From: CAZMSD01 sp964568855
GTDB lineage: Bacteria; CAIWAD01
DNA length: 64,000 bases
Assembly (NCBI GenBank): GCA_964568855.1
Contig: CAZMSD010000001.1
Coordinates: 124,001 to 188,000 of the forward strand
Direction: 5' to 3'
The notes under the pieces were generated by a model. The model worked only from the letters and a program-made list of their open reading frames with translations. It was not told the origin of the DNA and searched no databases. The position numbers and the translations under genes are program-made. Positions 34,386-44,900 of this stretch are shown in pieces. The stretch's first letter is position 1. The number at the start of each line of letters is the position of its first letter.

Positions 34386-35011
34386 AACGTTTCCAGTACA
34401 TCGTTGAGAGCGCTGCCGCGGACCGCTCCTTCCCGCAGCACCCGGGGCGCATCGCCGCGCAGGTCGATGACGGTGCTGGCTTGCTTCAGGGGAGGCCGCC
34501 CGGGCAGCACGGCGGAAACACCGGAGAGGATCTGTGGATCGATATCCGCCTGGTCCACAGGATCGGCGTCGCCGCTCAGATTGGCCGAACTCAATGCCAG
34601 GGGCCAGGGAAGCCGGCTGAGCAGCTCGGAAGCGGGACACTGACCCGGCAGCCGTACTCCCACACCAGAGGACCAGAGGGGATTCAGGGCGGATATTCGC
34701 GGGGACGCGGGCACTATCAGGGTGTAGGGACCGGGAAGCAACCGGTTAAGTGTCGCCGCCATGTCCGCTTCCGGCTGCAGCCATTCCTCGAACTGGCTCA
34801 TGTCTCGAAACACGATGGATAAGGGCTTGGCCGGGTCCCGCCCCTTGAGGCTCGCCAGCAAGCTCGGGGCCTCGGGCAGGTCGCAACGGGCGGCCACTCC
34901 GAAGAGCGTATCCACCGGCAGAATGACCGGTTCGCCCTGTTCAAGGGCTTCGAGGACCCGCTGCACCGAATCGCCCCCGACTCGATCAGGACTTTTTGTC
35001 CTCACCTTCAT
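34382..35011 (-). CDS. tsaC: L-threonylcarbamoyladenylate synthase (TsaC/YrdC/Sua5 family)
   Basis: A 209-residue YrdC-fold enzyme making threonylcarbamoyl-AMP from Thr, bicarbonate and ATP for t6A37 modification of ANN-decoding tRNAs. Motifs: GEPVILPVDTLFGVAARCD, LKGRDPAKPLSIVF (the KxR/K substrate loop), LLPGPYTLIVPAS and VGVRLPG...LALSSANLSGD. It is a short TsaC type without the Sua5 C-terminal domain. The ATG at 35011 overlaps the 3' end of tatA by 26 bp and its stop overlaps the DUF3108 start. Confidence 0.92.
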   Translation of the reverse strand: MKVRTKSPDRVGGDSVQRVLEALEQGEPVILPVDTLFGVAARCDLPEAPSLLASLKGRDPAKPLSIVFRDMSQFEEWLQPEADMAATLNRLLPGPYTLIVPASPRISALNPLWSSGVGVRLPGQCPASELLSRLPWPLALSSANLSGDADPVDQADIDPQILSGVSAVLPGRPPLKQASTVIDLRGDAPRVLREGAVRGSALNDVLETL

Positions 35012-35186
35012 CGACGGGACGCTCGATTTCCTTTTTCACGTCATCCAGGCTCGACTTGGCGCCACGCTTGAATTCGGTGATCGCCTTACCCAGTCCGTGG
35101 GCGATCTCGGGAATCTTCTTCGCCCCGAACAGCAACAGGATCGCCAGGAAGATGATGATCCATTCCCATCCGCCAGGGATGCCCAT
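34986..35186 (-). CDS. tatA: Twin-arginine translocase subunit TatA/TatE
   Basis: A 66-residue Tat pore subunit: one N-terminal transmembrane helix (WEWIIIFLAILLLFGAKKIPEIAHGLGKAI) with the conserved FG hinge, an amphipathic helix and a charged tail. ATG 35186 follows AGGAGG. tatC is not in the window. It is translationally overlapped with tsaC. Confidence 0.95.
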   Translation of the reverse strand: MGIPGGWEWIIIFLAILLLFGAKKIPEIAHGLGKAITEFKRGAKSSLDDVKKEIERPVDEGEDKKS

Positions 35187-35219
35187 GGGTACCTCCTGAA
35201 CTGGAAGCTCCTAGGAGCT

Positions 35220-35663
35220 TCACACGGTTTCCAGCACTTCGTGCACTTCTGTGACGGATTCGGCGCAGAGCAGGCTTTCGCGAAACCGGGTGTCCTTCAG
35301 CATCGCGGAAAGCCGGGCCACCAGTTTCAAATACTGCGTGATACAATGCTCCGGCACGCCGAAGAGGAAAAACAGCTTCGCGGGCCCGTCGGCCGCTCCG
35401 AAATCGATGGGTCGCCGGCTGCGACCCAGGACGAGGATGATCTCGTCCACCGCCGCGGAACGGGCATGAGGCAGCGCGCAACCGTTCTCGAGACCCGTGG
35501 GCGTTTCCGCTTCCCGCTTCAGCAGTTGCTGAACAAAGGTGGACAGGTCCCTGATTTCGCGGGCTCCCTCAAGCGCTCCGGCCAGCGTTCGGATGAGCGA
35601 CTCCCGGTCCGCGCAATCCACGTCGAGACAGACGGCGTAGGGTCTGGGCAGGGTGTAAGACAT
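35220..35663 (-). CDS. PTS EIIA type-2 (fructose/nitrogen) domain protein
   Basis: A 147-residue single EIIA domain. The phospho-acceptor is His66 in ENGCALPHARSAAVDEI, followed by PIDFGAADGPAKLFFLFGVPE and HCITQYLKLVARLSAMLKD, the layout of EIIA-Fru/PtsN proteins. With no sugar permease nearby it is more likely a regulatory PtsN-type phosphocarrier than a transporter part. It is separated by 33 bp from tatA on the same strand and is divergent from the tRNA-Leu promoter. Confidence 0.88.
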   Translation of the reverse strand: MSYTLPRPYAVCLDVDCADRESLIRTLAGALEGAREIRDLSTFVQQLLKREAETPTGLENGCALPHARSAAVDEIILVLGRSRRPIDFGAADGPAKLFFLFGVPEHCITQYLKLVARLSAMLKDTRFRESLLCAESVTEVHEVLETV

Positions 35664-35768
35664 GGGCCATCCACCTTTCGATCGCCGGCCGGACCACCGG
35701 CCGGGTCGCCGGCGGCCGTGACAGCTTGAAAAGTTAAGGCATCCGGCTTCAAATCGCTACCTGTTATC

Positions 35769-35797
35769 TTGACTTTACTGTTCTAAGGATTTAAACT
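35769..35797 (+). promoter_or_regulatory. Sigma-70-type promoter of tRNA-Leu/rpsT
   Basis: TTGACT (35769-35774) and TAAACT (35792-35797) are separated by exactly 17 bp. Transcription would begin near 35804, just before tRNA-Leu at 35813. The surrounding 100 bp is AT-rich compared with the window. Confidence 0.65.
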
Positions 35798-35812
35798 AGG
35801 TGTCTTCCATGC

Positions 35813-35896
35813 GCCGGGGTGGCGGAATTGGTAGACGCGCACGTTTCAGGTGCGTGTGTCCCTCGGGACATGCGGGTTCAAGTCCCGCTCCCGGCA
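35813..35896 (+). tRNA. tRNA-Leu (CAG)
   Basis: An 84-nt class II tRNA. Acceptor stem GCCGGGG/CTCCCGGC-type pairing with discriminator A, D-arm GCG...CGC with GGTAGA, anticodon stem CACGT/GCGTG with loop TTCAGGT (anticodon CAG), a long variable arm (GTCCCTCGGGAC) and T-loop GGTTCAAGTCC. CCA is not encoded. It is 34 bp upstream of rpsT and probably co-transcribed with it. Confidence 0.96.
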
Positions 35897-35930
35897 TTGC
35901 GCTTTCAATTGTCGGAAGGATCGAGATCGA

Positions 35931-36182
35931 ATGGCCCATCACAAGTCCTGCATCAAGCGTATTCGCACCAGTCGCGAAGCAAACGCGCGGAACCGCGCCT
36001 ATCGCAGCCGCATGCGCACCGAGATCAAGAAACTGCGCCAGATGAGCGACCGCGAGGCCGCCGAACTGCAGCTGCGCAGCGTCAGCGGATTGCTCGACCG
36101 GCTGGTTTGCAAGGGCGTGATCAAGGCCAACGCGGCCGCCAACCGCAAGTCGGCCATGGCCAGGTTCGTGAACGCTCTGTAA
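35931..36182 (+). CDS. rpsT: 30S ribosomal protein S20
   Basis: An 83-residue basic protein binding 16S rRNA early in 30S assembly. The sequence MAHHKSCIKRIRTSREANARNRAYRSRMRTEIKKLR and the C-terminal VIKANAAANRKSAMARFVNAL are typical S20. ATG 35931 follows GGAAGGA. A hairpin terminator follows 21 bp after the stop. Confidence 0.97.
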   Translation: MAHHKSCIKRIRTSREANARNRAYRSRMRTEIKKLRQMSDREAAELQLRSVSGLLDRLVCKGVIKANAAANRKSAMARFVNAL

Positions 36183-36203
36183 GACTGAAGAGAGCAGAGA
36201 ATC

Positions 36204-36235
36204 AAGCCACCCCTTGGGGTGGCTTTCTATTTCCT
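36204..36235 (+). terminator. Rho-independent terminator of rpsT
   Basis: AAGCCACCCC and GGGGTGGCTT form a stem of about 9-10 bp with a tight loop, followed by TTTCTATTTCC. It ends the tRNA-Leu/rpsT transcript; cysS converges from the other side. Confidence 0.85.
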
Positions 36236-36287
36236 TCGATCAGCCGGACGCGTAGTCAAGAAGACCCGCGCCACGGATCCGGTTCTC

Positions 36288-37688
<1,401 letters not shown>

Positions 37689-37723
37689 CGCTCACTCGCC
37701 CGGGTTTGTGTCACGACTTCTCG

Positions 37724-38671
37724 CTAGATCTTCAGGCTGGGATAATCCAGCTCGAAACGATGCCTGTAATACATCCTGGCCCCGAAGTAGTAGACCAGCA
37801 TCAGCAGCCCGTAGAGCGGGTAGTTGGGCACCAGGGCCAGGGCCTGCAGGAAGATGGCCCAGCGCGCCACGCCGCCGGCGCGCTCAGCGGGTTTGGTCAG
37901 CAGGCCCCAGACCATCAGTCCACCCGCGACCAGCGCGGGGTACATCACCTGCGGGTCGCTCTCCAGCCAGGCCAGCAGGAAGGCGCTGGCCATCAGCAGC
38001 AGCGCCCCGATCCAGGTGCGATCGACGCCGTAGCGCAGCGCGAAGGTGACCTTCCCCGCCAGGCGGTCCCCCTCTTGGTCGGGCAAGGTGGTCAGCAGGC
38101 TGATGGACAGCCCGGCCAGACAGATGGGCAGCCCTGTCCAGAGCGCCAGGCCCAGCGGTTTCCAGCCGGCCAGCGCCGCGCCCTGCAGTACCAGCACGGC
38201 GTAGGCCAGCACCAGCGTCAGCGGGCCCAGCAGGGGCCGATCCTTGGCGGTTAGCGGCGGCTTGTTGTAGATCACGCCGGTCAGAAGGAAGAAGCCCAGC
38301 GTCAGCAGAAGGTTCACCAGCCCCAACTGGAGCGCCAGCAGGATCCCGGCCCCGAAGAGCAACCAGGCCAGCCAGAGCGCCTCGCGCTCGCTCACCAGCT
38401 CCCGCTCGAGGGTTCCCAGCTTGCGGTTGGCCCGGTCGCCTTCCAGGTCGTGCAACTGGTTGATCACGAAGGCGCTGCCGAAAATGCAGAAATACTGCAT
38501 CAACAGGATCCAGAGTCCTGTCCCGCCTTCTCCCGAGGCGGCAGAAACGCTTTCCGCGTCCAGCCCGGCCAGAGCGCGGGCGCCCACCAGGATGAAGATC
38601 CAGACCACGAAAATCAAGGTGGGCCGGGTCAGGAAGAACAGGTCCGCCGCGTGCAGCAGGAGCTTCTTCAT
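37724..38671 (-). CDS. UbiA-family membrane prenyltransferase
   Basis: A 315-residue polytopic protein with eight to nine membrane helices and the two Asp-rich motifs of the family, NQLHDLEGDRANRK in the first cytoplasmic loop and TLPDQEGDRLAGKVT in the second. Relatives attach prenyl chains to aromatic rings or to sugar lipids in quinone, heme or chlorophyll pathways. The first motif, with NQ in place of ND, resembles members other than UbiA and MenA proper, so the acceptor is open. ATG 38671 follows GGAGGA. A polyprenyl synthase is encoded at 20.5 kb. Confidence 0.85.
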   Translation of the reverse strand: MKKLLLHAADLFFLTRPTLIFVVWIFILVGARALAGLDAESVSAASGEGGTGLWILLMQYFCIFGSAFVINQLHDLEGDRANRKLGTLERELVSEREALWLAWLLFGAGILLALQLGLVNLLLTLGFFLLTGVIYNKPPLTAKDRPLLGPLTLVLAYAVLVLQGAALAGWKPLGLALWTGLPICLAGLSISLLTTLPDQEGDRLAGKVTFALRYGVDRTWIGALLLMASAFLLAWLESDPQVMYPALVAGGLMVWGLLTKPAERAGGVARWAIFLQALALVPNYPLYGLLMLVYYFGARMYYRHRFELDYPSLKI

Positions 38672-39005
38672 TATCAGGATTCCTCCAGGGTCCGCGTTCC
38701 CGGGGACCCGTTTCTCGTGGAATCGTCAAGACACCACCGGCACTTGAGAAAGGTGTGATCCGTCGTTTCGCGGGATATCCGGATCCGCATCCGTCCATGC
38801 CCCGCGGAAGGGGTATCACGCGGCCGAGGCTTCAAAGTAGAAAAGCCGCCCGGACGGACCAAGCGGATCGCAGCAAGCGCGGTTGACTACATGGAACCGG
38901 GCTGACACCGTGTGTGGCGCTGAACATGGCGGACGGCGCCTGTCACCGACGGCGGATCAGCGCAGCATTGCCGTGTACTAAGTACGCGACGCCTTATAAC
39001 GCACA

Positions 39006-39036
39006 AACCCCCGATAAATCTGGATCACCGGGGGTT
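39006..39036. terminator. Hairpin, possible terminator
   Basis: AACCCCCG (39006-39013) and CGGGGGTT (39029-39036) are a perfect 8-bp inverted repeat with a 15-nt loop. On the plus strand it is followed by CATTTT; on the minus strand by a T-poor stretch. It may close transcription from the E-set gene together with the hairpin at 39164. Confidence 0.45.
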
Positions 39037-39163
39037 CATTTTGAGGAATTTCTACTTGGGCGCTATGCCAGTGTCAGCGGCGGTGCGGATCAACTGTGCG
39101 CGACTGAACGCTTTGCCTTCGCCGCGTGCCCGTTGCATCCGCGCCGCGCCGGTCTTGACGCGG

Positions 39164-39189
39164 CCTGCGGGCGCAAGTGCGCCCGCAGG
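39164..39189 (-). terminator. Strong hairpin behind the E-set secreted protein gene
   Basis: A perfect 12-bp palindromic stem (CCTGCGGGCGCA / TGCGCCCGCAGG) with a 2-nt centre lies 20 bp beyond the stop of the gene at 39209. No U-tract follows, so it is either a factor-dependent terminator or an RNA-stabilising hairpin. Confidence 0.5.
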
Positions 39190-39208
39190 TCCGCGACAAG
39201 CTTTGTTT

Positions 39209-40642
39209 CTACTTAGTCAAAAGCATCTTCTGCGTCAACGTCTGCTCGGCGCTCTCGAGCGTGTAGAAATAGACGCCCGAGGGCAGCCCTTCGGCCTGGA
39301 AGGTGGCGAAATGCTCGCCCGCGGCGTGGAAGCCCTCGGAGAGCACCGCCATCTCCTGGCCCAGGATGTTGCTGACAGTCAAGCGCGCATCGCCCGCGCT
39401 GCGCAGCACGAAGCGGATCGTGGTACTCGGGTTGAAGGGGTTGGGGTAGTTCTCCGACAGCTCGAAACTAGGCGGAACCACGTCCTCCACGTCCAGGGGG
39501 AACCAGTAATCGCCCAGCGCCCCGAAGAGATTGGTGATGTCGAACGTGGGTTCGGCGTCGTCGATGGTGGCCGTCCAGTCAGCCTGGAAACCCGCCTCGT
39601 TGTCCGCACCGTTGGCGCCGTACTTGTAGATGATGTCGGCCGCGGTCATGGCGGCGAAGAGGATGTCCCCTTCGAAGAGCGTGCCGGTGCTGGGCATGAG
39701 CTGGTACTCCTCGGGCACCAGGTCCCAGGGCCAGTTGTTCCAGGGGCCGCAGACGGCCACGTAGTCCACTTCATCGAAGCTGGTCAGTCCCTGGTTTTCC
39801 TGGCCCGGGTTCTCAATGAACCACTGCTCGACCGGCCACAGATCCACCGTGAAGTGCACGGTCACGTCCTGGGCCAGTACGTCGTCCCAGGTTGTATTGT
39901 CGAAGAAGACCTCGTCCAGCACGTGTTCGAGGTAACCGTCCTGGTCGTCGTCGGGCCATTCATCGCTGGGAGTAACCGTGCGATTGCTGGCGAGGGACTC
40001 CCAGCGCACCTGGTTCTCGTCGCCGTCTTCGAGGACTACGAACTTGTACTCCAGGGGCTCCACCGACAGGGCGTCGAACTGGACCTCCAGGAAGTAGTGG
40101 CCGGGATTGCCGCCCTGTTCGGTCAGCTGCACCGCGCCGCCCCAGTTGCCCAGGTTGGCGTGGTCGCCCCGGATGCAGACCCAGTCGGTTTCGGGATCGA
40201 AACTGCCGTTGGCCACCTGCACTTCCATGTTGACTCGAAACAGGATTTCCACGTCCAGCAGCTCGGGCACTTCGTCCTGGTCGTTATAATACACCGGATC
40301 GAGAACCTGGCCCCCCTCTTCGAGCACGAAGCTGCGGTTGTCGATGCCCTCCCAGATGTCGCCTTCATCGGTGACGATGACGTACTTGTACTCGATTGTC
40401 TCGCCCACCAGGCCGTCGTCGATGTCGTACATGCCGGTATAGAGCAAATCGCCGGCGTCAGCCAGCAGGGGATCCATCCCGCCCCAGCCGTTGAACGAGC
40501 CGCGGACAACCACCTCGTCGGCCGCCGGATCAAAGACGCCCAGGGCTTCCTGGATGTCCATGTGGACCTGGAATGTCACTTCCGCTGCCATGGACGATGC
40601 GGCAACCAGCAGGGGCATCACAAGACAGAGTGTTTTCTTCAT
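39209..40642 (-). CDS. Secreted multi-domain E-set protein with sorting module
   Basis: A 477-residue exported protein (signal peptide MKKTLCLVMPLLVAASSMA). It has three tandem beta-sandwich units of similar design: VTFQVHMD...VVVRGSFNGWGG (about 20-125), ILFRVNMEV...VCIRGDHANLGNWGG (about 130-250) and VHFTVDLW...YVAVCGPWNNWPW (about 265-370). These resemble CBM48/CBM20-like carbohydrate-binding E-set domains. A C-terminal module starts SENYPNPFNPSTTIRF and ends TLTQKMLLTK, the FlgD/T9SS-type sorting signal. It sits downstream of the PorV-like gene. Starch or glycan binding is a structural guess; no catalytic domain is present. Confidence 0.85.
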   Translation of the reverse strand: MKKTLCLVMPLLVAASSMAAEVTFQVHMDIQEALGVFDPAADEVVVRGSFNGWGGMDPLLADAGDLLYTGMYDIDDGLVGETIEYKYVIVTDEGDIWEGIDNRSFVLEEGGQVLDPVYYNDQDEVPELLDVEILFRVNMEVQVANGSFDPETDWVCIRGDHANLGNWGGAVQLTEQGGNPGHYFLEVQFDALSVEPLEYKFVVLEDGDENQVRWESLASNRTVTPSDEWPDDDQDGYLEHVLDEVFFDNTTWDDVLAQDVTVHFTVDLWPVEQWFIENPGQENQGLTSFDEVDYVAVCGPWNNWPWDLVPEEYQLMPSTGTLFEGDILFAAMTAADIIYKYGANGADNEAGFQADWTATIDDAEPTFDITNLFGALGDYWFPLDVEDVVPPSFELSENYPNPFNPSTTIRFVLRSAGDARLTVSNILGQEMAVLSEGFHAAGEHFATFQAEGLPSGVYFYTLESAEQTLTQKMLLTK

Positions 40643-40860
40643 GGTTCCTCCGATCTGCCTTTCATTGGAATTCTGCGGCCGGTCTCACTCAGGAGCCGGT
40701 CATCTATGGTTTGCTGTCCTTCCGAGGGTGCGTAGCGCGTGGCCAGTGCAAAATTCACCCGTAATTGAATGTACCACATTGCATATTTTGGACAAGTGCA
40801 AACCGGCTGCCCGAGCGGTCGTCGATTCCCTCCGCGGCACTATTCCATCGGTAGAATCCC

Positions 40861-41871
40861 TCACCAGCTGAAGGACAGGCTGTAGCGGGCCGTCGTATCC
40901 AGGATCCCGTGATCCAGCCAGGCCGCGTCGAGCTTGAGCAGGGTGCCGCCGCCCAGGGGAAAACTCAGACCCCCGCCCAGGGTGAGACCGCCCTCAGCGT
41001 CCGCCAGGAACAGCTTCTGCCACCCGCTTCTCAGATAGAAACGATTTCTGAAGCAGTACTCGCCGCCTGCGTTCACGTATTCGGAATTGTCCACCGGGTG
41101 GACCGCGTCCACGCTCAGCAACAGGCTGTGCTGCGGATTCTCGAAGATGAACGCGGAAGCGCCGATGCGGAAGGTCATGGGCAGGGGCCAGGAATAGACG
41201 TCCAGGTTCGCGGGCACCGCCGGATTGTCGCCCTGCTGGGTCTCGTCCATATCGTGTCCCAGCAGCAGATCGGTCCCGGACATTTCCATGTCCAGGCCCA
41301 CGTTGTAGATGCCCATGCCCAGCACCATGTCGTGAAAGCCCGTGCGGAAAAGCGTCCCCAGGTCGAAGGCCAGGCTGCTGGCGGACATGTGCCAGATCTT
41401 CTGCTGGACGAATTTCCCGTTGAAGCCGATTGTGAAGCGATCGGTGAAGCGCGTGGAATAACTCAAGCCGATGGCCATGTCCGAGGACTGGAAGAACTCG
41501 CCCGTACCGTCCTGTTCCTCCAGCGTGGTCACCTCCATCTCGCCGTAATCCAGGAAAGTGAAGGAAAGGCCCATGGCGTGGGTCTCCGTCAGCGGAGCCA
41601 CCAGCCCGAAGTAGTTCAGGTCCGTTTCCACCAGGTAGTCGGTCTTCACCAGCAGGAACTCCGTGCGTCCGAGCTTCACGCCTCCGGCCGGGTTCCAGTA
41701 GAGGCAGGACGCGTCGTCCGCCAGCCCGGTGTAGGCGCCGCCCATGCCCAGCGCCCGGCAGCCCAGGCCGATGGTCAGAAAGGGCGCCGCGGTGGTGCCC
41801 ACCCGAGTGATTTCCGCCGAGGCTCCCCGGACCAGCAGGCCCAGCGCACAAGCGAACAGCATCGCCTTCAT
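40861..41871 (-). CDS. PorV/PorQ-like outer-membrane beta-barrel
   Basis: A 336-residue outer-membrane protein with signal peptide (ATG 41871 behind GGAGAG). The signature GCRALGMGGAYTGLADDASCLYWNPAGG is the N-terminal fingerprint of the PorV/PorQ (FadL-like) family, followed by amphipathic strands and a C-terminal aromatic end SLSFSW typical of barrel-insertion signals. PorV-type barrels take T9SS cargo from the translocon to the surface. Its place between two sorting-module proteins suggests it handles or anchors those proteins; this is inference from context. Confidence 0.88.
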   Translation of the reverse strand: MKAMLFACALGLLVRGASAEITRVGTTAAPFLTIGLGCRALGMGGAYTGLADDASCLYWNPAGGVKLGRTEFLLVKTDYLVETDLNYFGLVAPLTETHAMGLSFTFLDYGEMEVTTLEEQDGTGEFFQSSDMAIGLSYSTRFTDRFTIGFNGKFVQQKIWHMSASSLAFDLGTLFRTGFHDMVLGMGIYNVGLDMEMSGTDLLLGHDMDETQQGDNPAVPANLDVYSWPLPMTFRIGASAFIFENPQHSLLLSVDAVHPVDNSEYVNAGGEYCFRNRFYLRSGWQKLFLADAEGGLTLGGGLSFPLGGGTLLKLDAAWLDHGILDTTARYSLSFSW

Positions 41872-41914
41872 GGTGCTCTCCGATTTGGCATCGCCGTCAT
41901 CCGCGGTGAATGTA

Positions 41915-44900
41915 TCACTTGATCAGGGCGAACTTGCCCTTGTGCTCGCCGGCCGGACTTTCCACGTGATACAGGTAGACGCCGAAGGCCACGTCCAGGC
42001 CTTCCTTGCTTTTCAGGTTCCAGTCCAGGCTGCCGTCCCAGACCGGCGAGTCGTGTTCCAGGGTCCGGACCAGCTCGCCGCGGATGGTGAAGATCCTCAC
42101 GGTAGCCCGTGGCGGCAGGTGGATGAACTGGATCTTGCGCTCACCGCGGTTGCCCCGAATGGGCCTGCGCTCCCAGGTGGCGGTGGCCAGGTAGGGATTG
42201 GGCACCACCTTGACCTCCTTGAGCTCTCCCGCCGCCGCCTGCGCGTTCCAGTCCGGGGCGGTGACCGTGTAGGCGTAGCGATCGTCCGCCGCGAAAGGTT
42301 TGCGTGTCACGGCCCGGTAGAGTTCGCCCCCGGCCGGAACCGTCATGGTGGTGTCGCTCCAGATGGCCGAGATCTGCAACATCCAGCTCAGGACCCTCGT
42401 AGAGTCGTGCCCGCCCCGTTCCGGCGGCTCGTAGAGCAGCACCACGTCCCGCGGATCGAAGGGTGCCAGGGGATCCCTGCGGTTCCAGGGCGGCCCGGTC
42501 TCGTAGCTGGTGTTGTAGATCCAGAAATCCAGTTCGATTGGATCCTGCTCCTCGGTGATGTCGAAAACGCGGTAGCTGGTCTGCACCGGCGGAACCAGCA
42601 GCGAGACGATTTCGGCGTAATCAGGGTGGGGAAAGTCGTCCGGCGCCCGGCAGGTGCTCCCCGAAGCGTCGGGATAGAACTCCTGCAGGTAGTCGTTGGG
42701 CAGTGATGTTCCTCGCAGCTCGCGGAAGCCCTGCGAGAAATCGATCAGGGCCAGGGGCCTCAGACCCCAGGGCAGGATGTCCTCGGCGGCGTTCTCCCAG
42801 CCGCTCTGCTCCGGGTCGATGGACATCTGCCATTCGTTCTCGAAATGCGGGCGAACGCCCTCCACCACCGGTTCGAAAAGGCTGGTGGTGGTGGCGTAGC
42901 CGGTGAGATTCATCACCAGCTGCTTGTGCACCAGGTTGTAGTCGTAGTGGAAGCGCACCTCCACCACCTGGTCAGCGGCGATGCCGGCCAGGAAGCCCTC
43001 GCGGTAGGTCAGCACCCCGGCGTCGAAATCCATGTCGAAGTCGCCGTCCGCGTTTAATGTATCACCGCTCAACCATTGGTGGATGCTCAGGGTGTCGCCG
43101 GTATCCAGCCTTCGGGCGCTGAAGCTCTTAGGGAAAATGCCGTCGTGGCTCAGCGCCTGCCTGGGAGTGTCGGTGTTGATGATAAAGGATTCGTCGAAGG
43201 GCTCCTGGTCGTCGCGGCGCATGGACCAGGCGATGGCCGGCACGACGACTTCGCTGTCCAATACCTGGATGGAATCGTAGGCGGTGGAGTCGTAGATCGC
43301 CACCCAGCCCCCGACGCCGGGATCCCAGACGAAGCTCGTGTCCACGGTCTCGGTGTAGATCCATTCCCAGTCGCCGGGCTTGCCGCCCGGAACGATGGTG
43401 GCAGTGGAGTCGACCAGGGTGTCCACCACGGCCACCCAGTCTCCCAGGTTGCCCTGCCAGACGAAATGCGTGTCCGGGACCCAGGCCGTGTACTCCCAGC
43501 CGAGCACGTCGGCGATGCGCCCGCTGCTGTCGGGAAGGATCTCGATCGTGTACCGGGCGCCGTCCCGCAGGTGTTCCTCGTTGACGACCTCGAGAGCGAC
43601 GCGGCCGGTGGCCCGGCCGCTCAGATGCTGGGCCTCCTCCATCACCAGGCCCGGCTGGTATCCGGCCGCCGGTGCCGCGGGTGTTACAAAGACGGTGTTC
43701 ACGTCCAGGGTCACGTTGCCCGCCACGTCCATGCTGGCCTGCTTGGCCGACTCCGCGGGCAGGAAGCCCGCCACCGGATCTCCCCGGTCGTAGGACGTGA
43801 CCGCGTAGAAGTAATCCTGTCCGTTGACCGCGGTGGTGTCCGTCCAGCTGTAGACCAGGCCCGTATTGGAACCCAGGTAGAACTGCGTGCCGTTGAGCGG
43901 GATCTCGAAGAAGCCCTCCACCTCGTTGATCAGGTCGAACTGGACCAGGGGATTGAAGCCGGCGGCGTTGCCGCGGGCGTCCGTGATGTTGTAGGCGTCC
44001 AGGAAGCCCGGGTCGGTGGCCCGGTAGACCCGGTAGCCCTCGAAGTCGCGCAGGTGGCTGATGCGGTCGACGCTGCGCTCCGCGCGGTCGTCCCAGTAAA
44101 GGGTCACCCGGCCGTCCCCCACCTCAGCGTTTACCAGGGGCTTGGCCGGGGGCTGGATGTAGTTGTAGTTCTCGTTGTAGATGGTGCGCACGGTCTCCAG
44201 GTTCCCCAGCAGATCGTCCTCGGATTCGCCGAAGACCACGGCCAGGCTGATGCGCTGGGTCTCACCGGAGCGCAGGGGAAAGTAGCCCGAACCGTAGAGG
44301 AAATCCACGTCGGCCGGTTCCAGCGAAGTGGTGTCGAACTCGCCGGGTATCATTTTCGACCAGATGTCCTCGTCGTTGCGTGAGGAGAACTCGGGGAAGG
44401 TGAATTCATTGAAGCTGGTCAGACCCAGCTGGTCGCTCTCGGTGATGTCCAGCGCGTCGAAGTGCGGTTCGCCCGGCGTGGGCAGGCCGTCGGCTTCGCC
44501 CACATCGCCGGTTACCGGCTGGCCGTCGGATCCCACGTCGTCGTACTCGGGATCCCAGTCGCCGTCGTTGTCCACCCCGTCGTCGCGCCGCTCGTCGATC
44601 AGGGGGTCGTATTCGCTGAGCAGCTCCCAGGGCACTTGCACGATGCCTTCCAGGCTGTCCAGCAGGCCCAGGTCCAGGTTAAGCTCCCGCCAGTCGAAGT
44701 AGGCGGCGTTCTCGTAGGCCCAGCTCTCGTCGATCAGGCCGTTGAAATTGTCGTCCACCAGGTTGGTGGGATCCTCGAATACCTCGGCGCCGTCGTAGAC
44801 CAGGATTTCCAGGTTGCGCCAGGTGAGCACCAGGGTGTCGCCCGGCGCCGGGACCCGCACGATGCTGCGCGGGTAGAAGGGATCGCTGTAGTCGATCACC

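Larger units (their letters stand above)
38672..39208. other. 537-bp region without a gene
   Basis: The right part is the 3' flank of the E-set secreted protein and holds two hairpins (39006-39036 and 39164-39189); the left part is the leader of the UbiA-family gene. Short open frames exist but none has a ribosome site plus protein-like composition. I see no tRNA, SRP RNA or tmRNA signature. Confidence 0.6.

Noticed and set aside
36204..36235. Possible small RNA or riboswitch after rpsT
   Set aside because: A simple stem with a short U-rich tail explains it as a terminator.
39041..40735. Plus-strand open frame of about 560 codons opposite the E-set protein
   Set aside because: The minus strand has a signal peptide, repeated E-set domains and a sorting module; the plus frame has none and no ribosome site.
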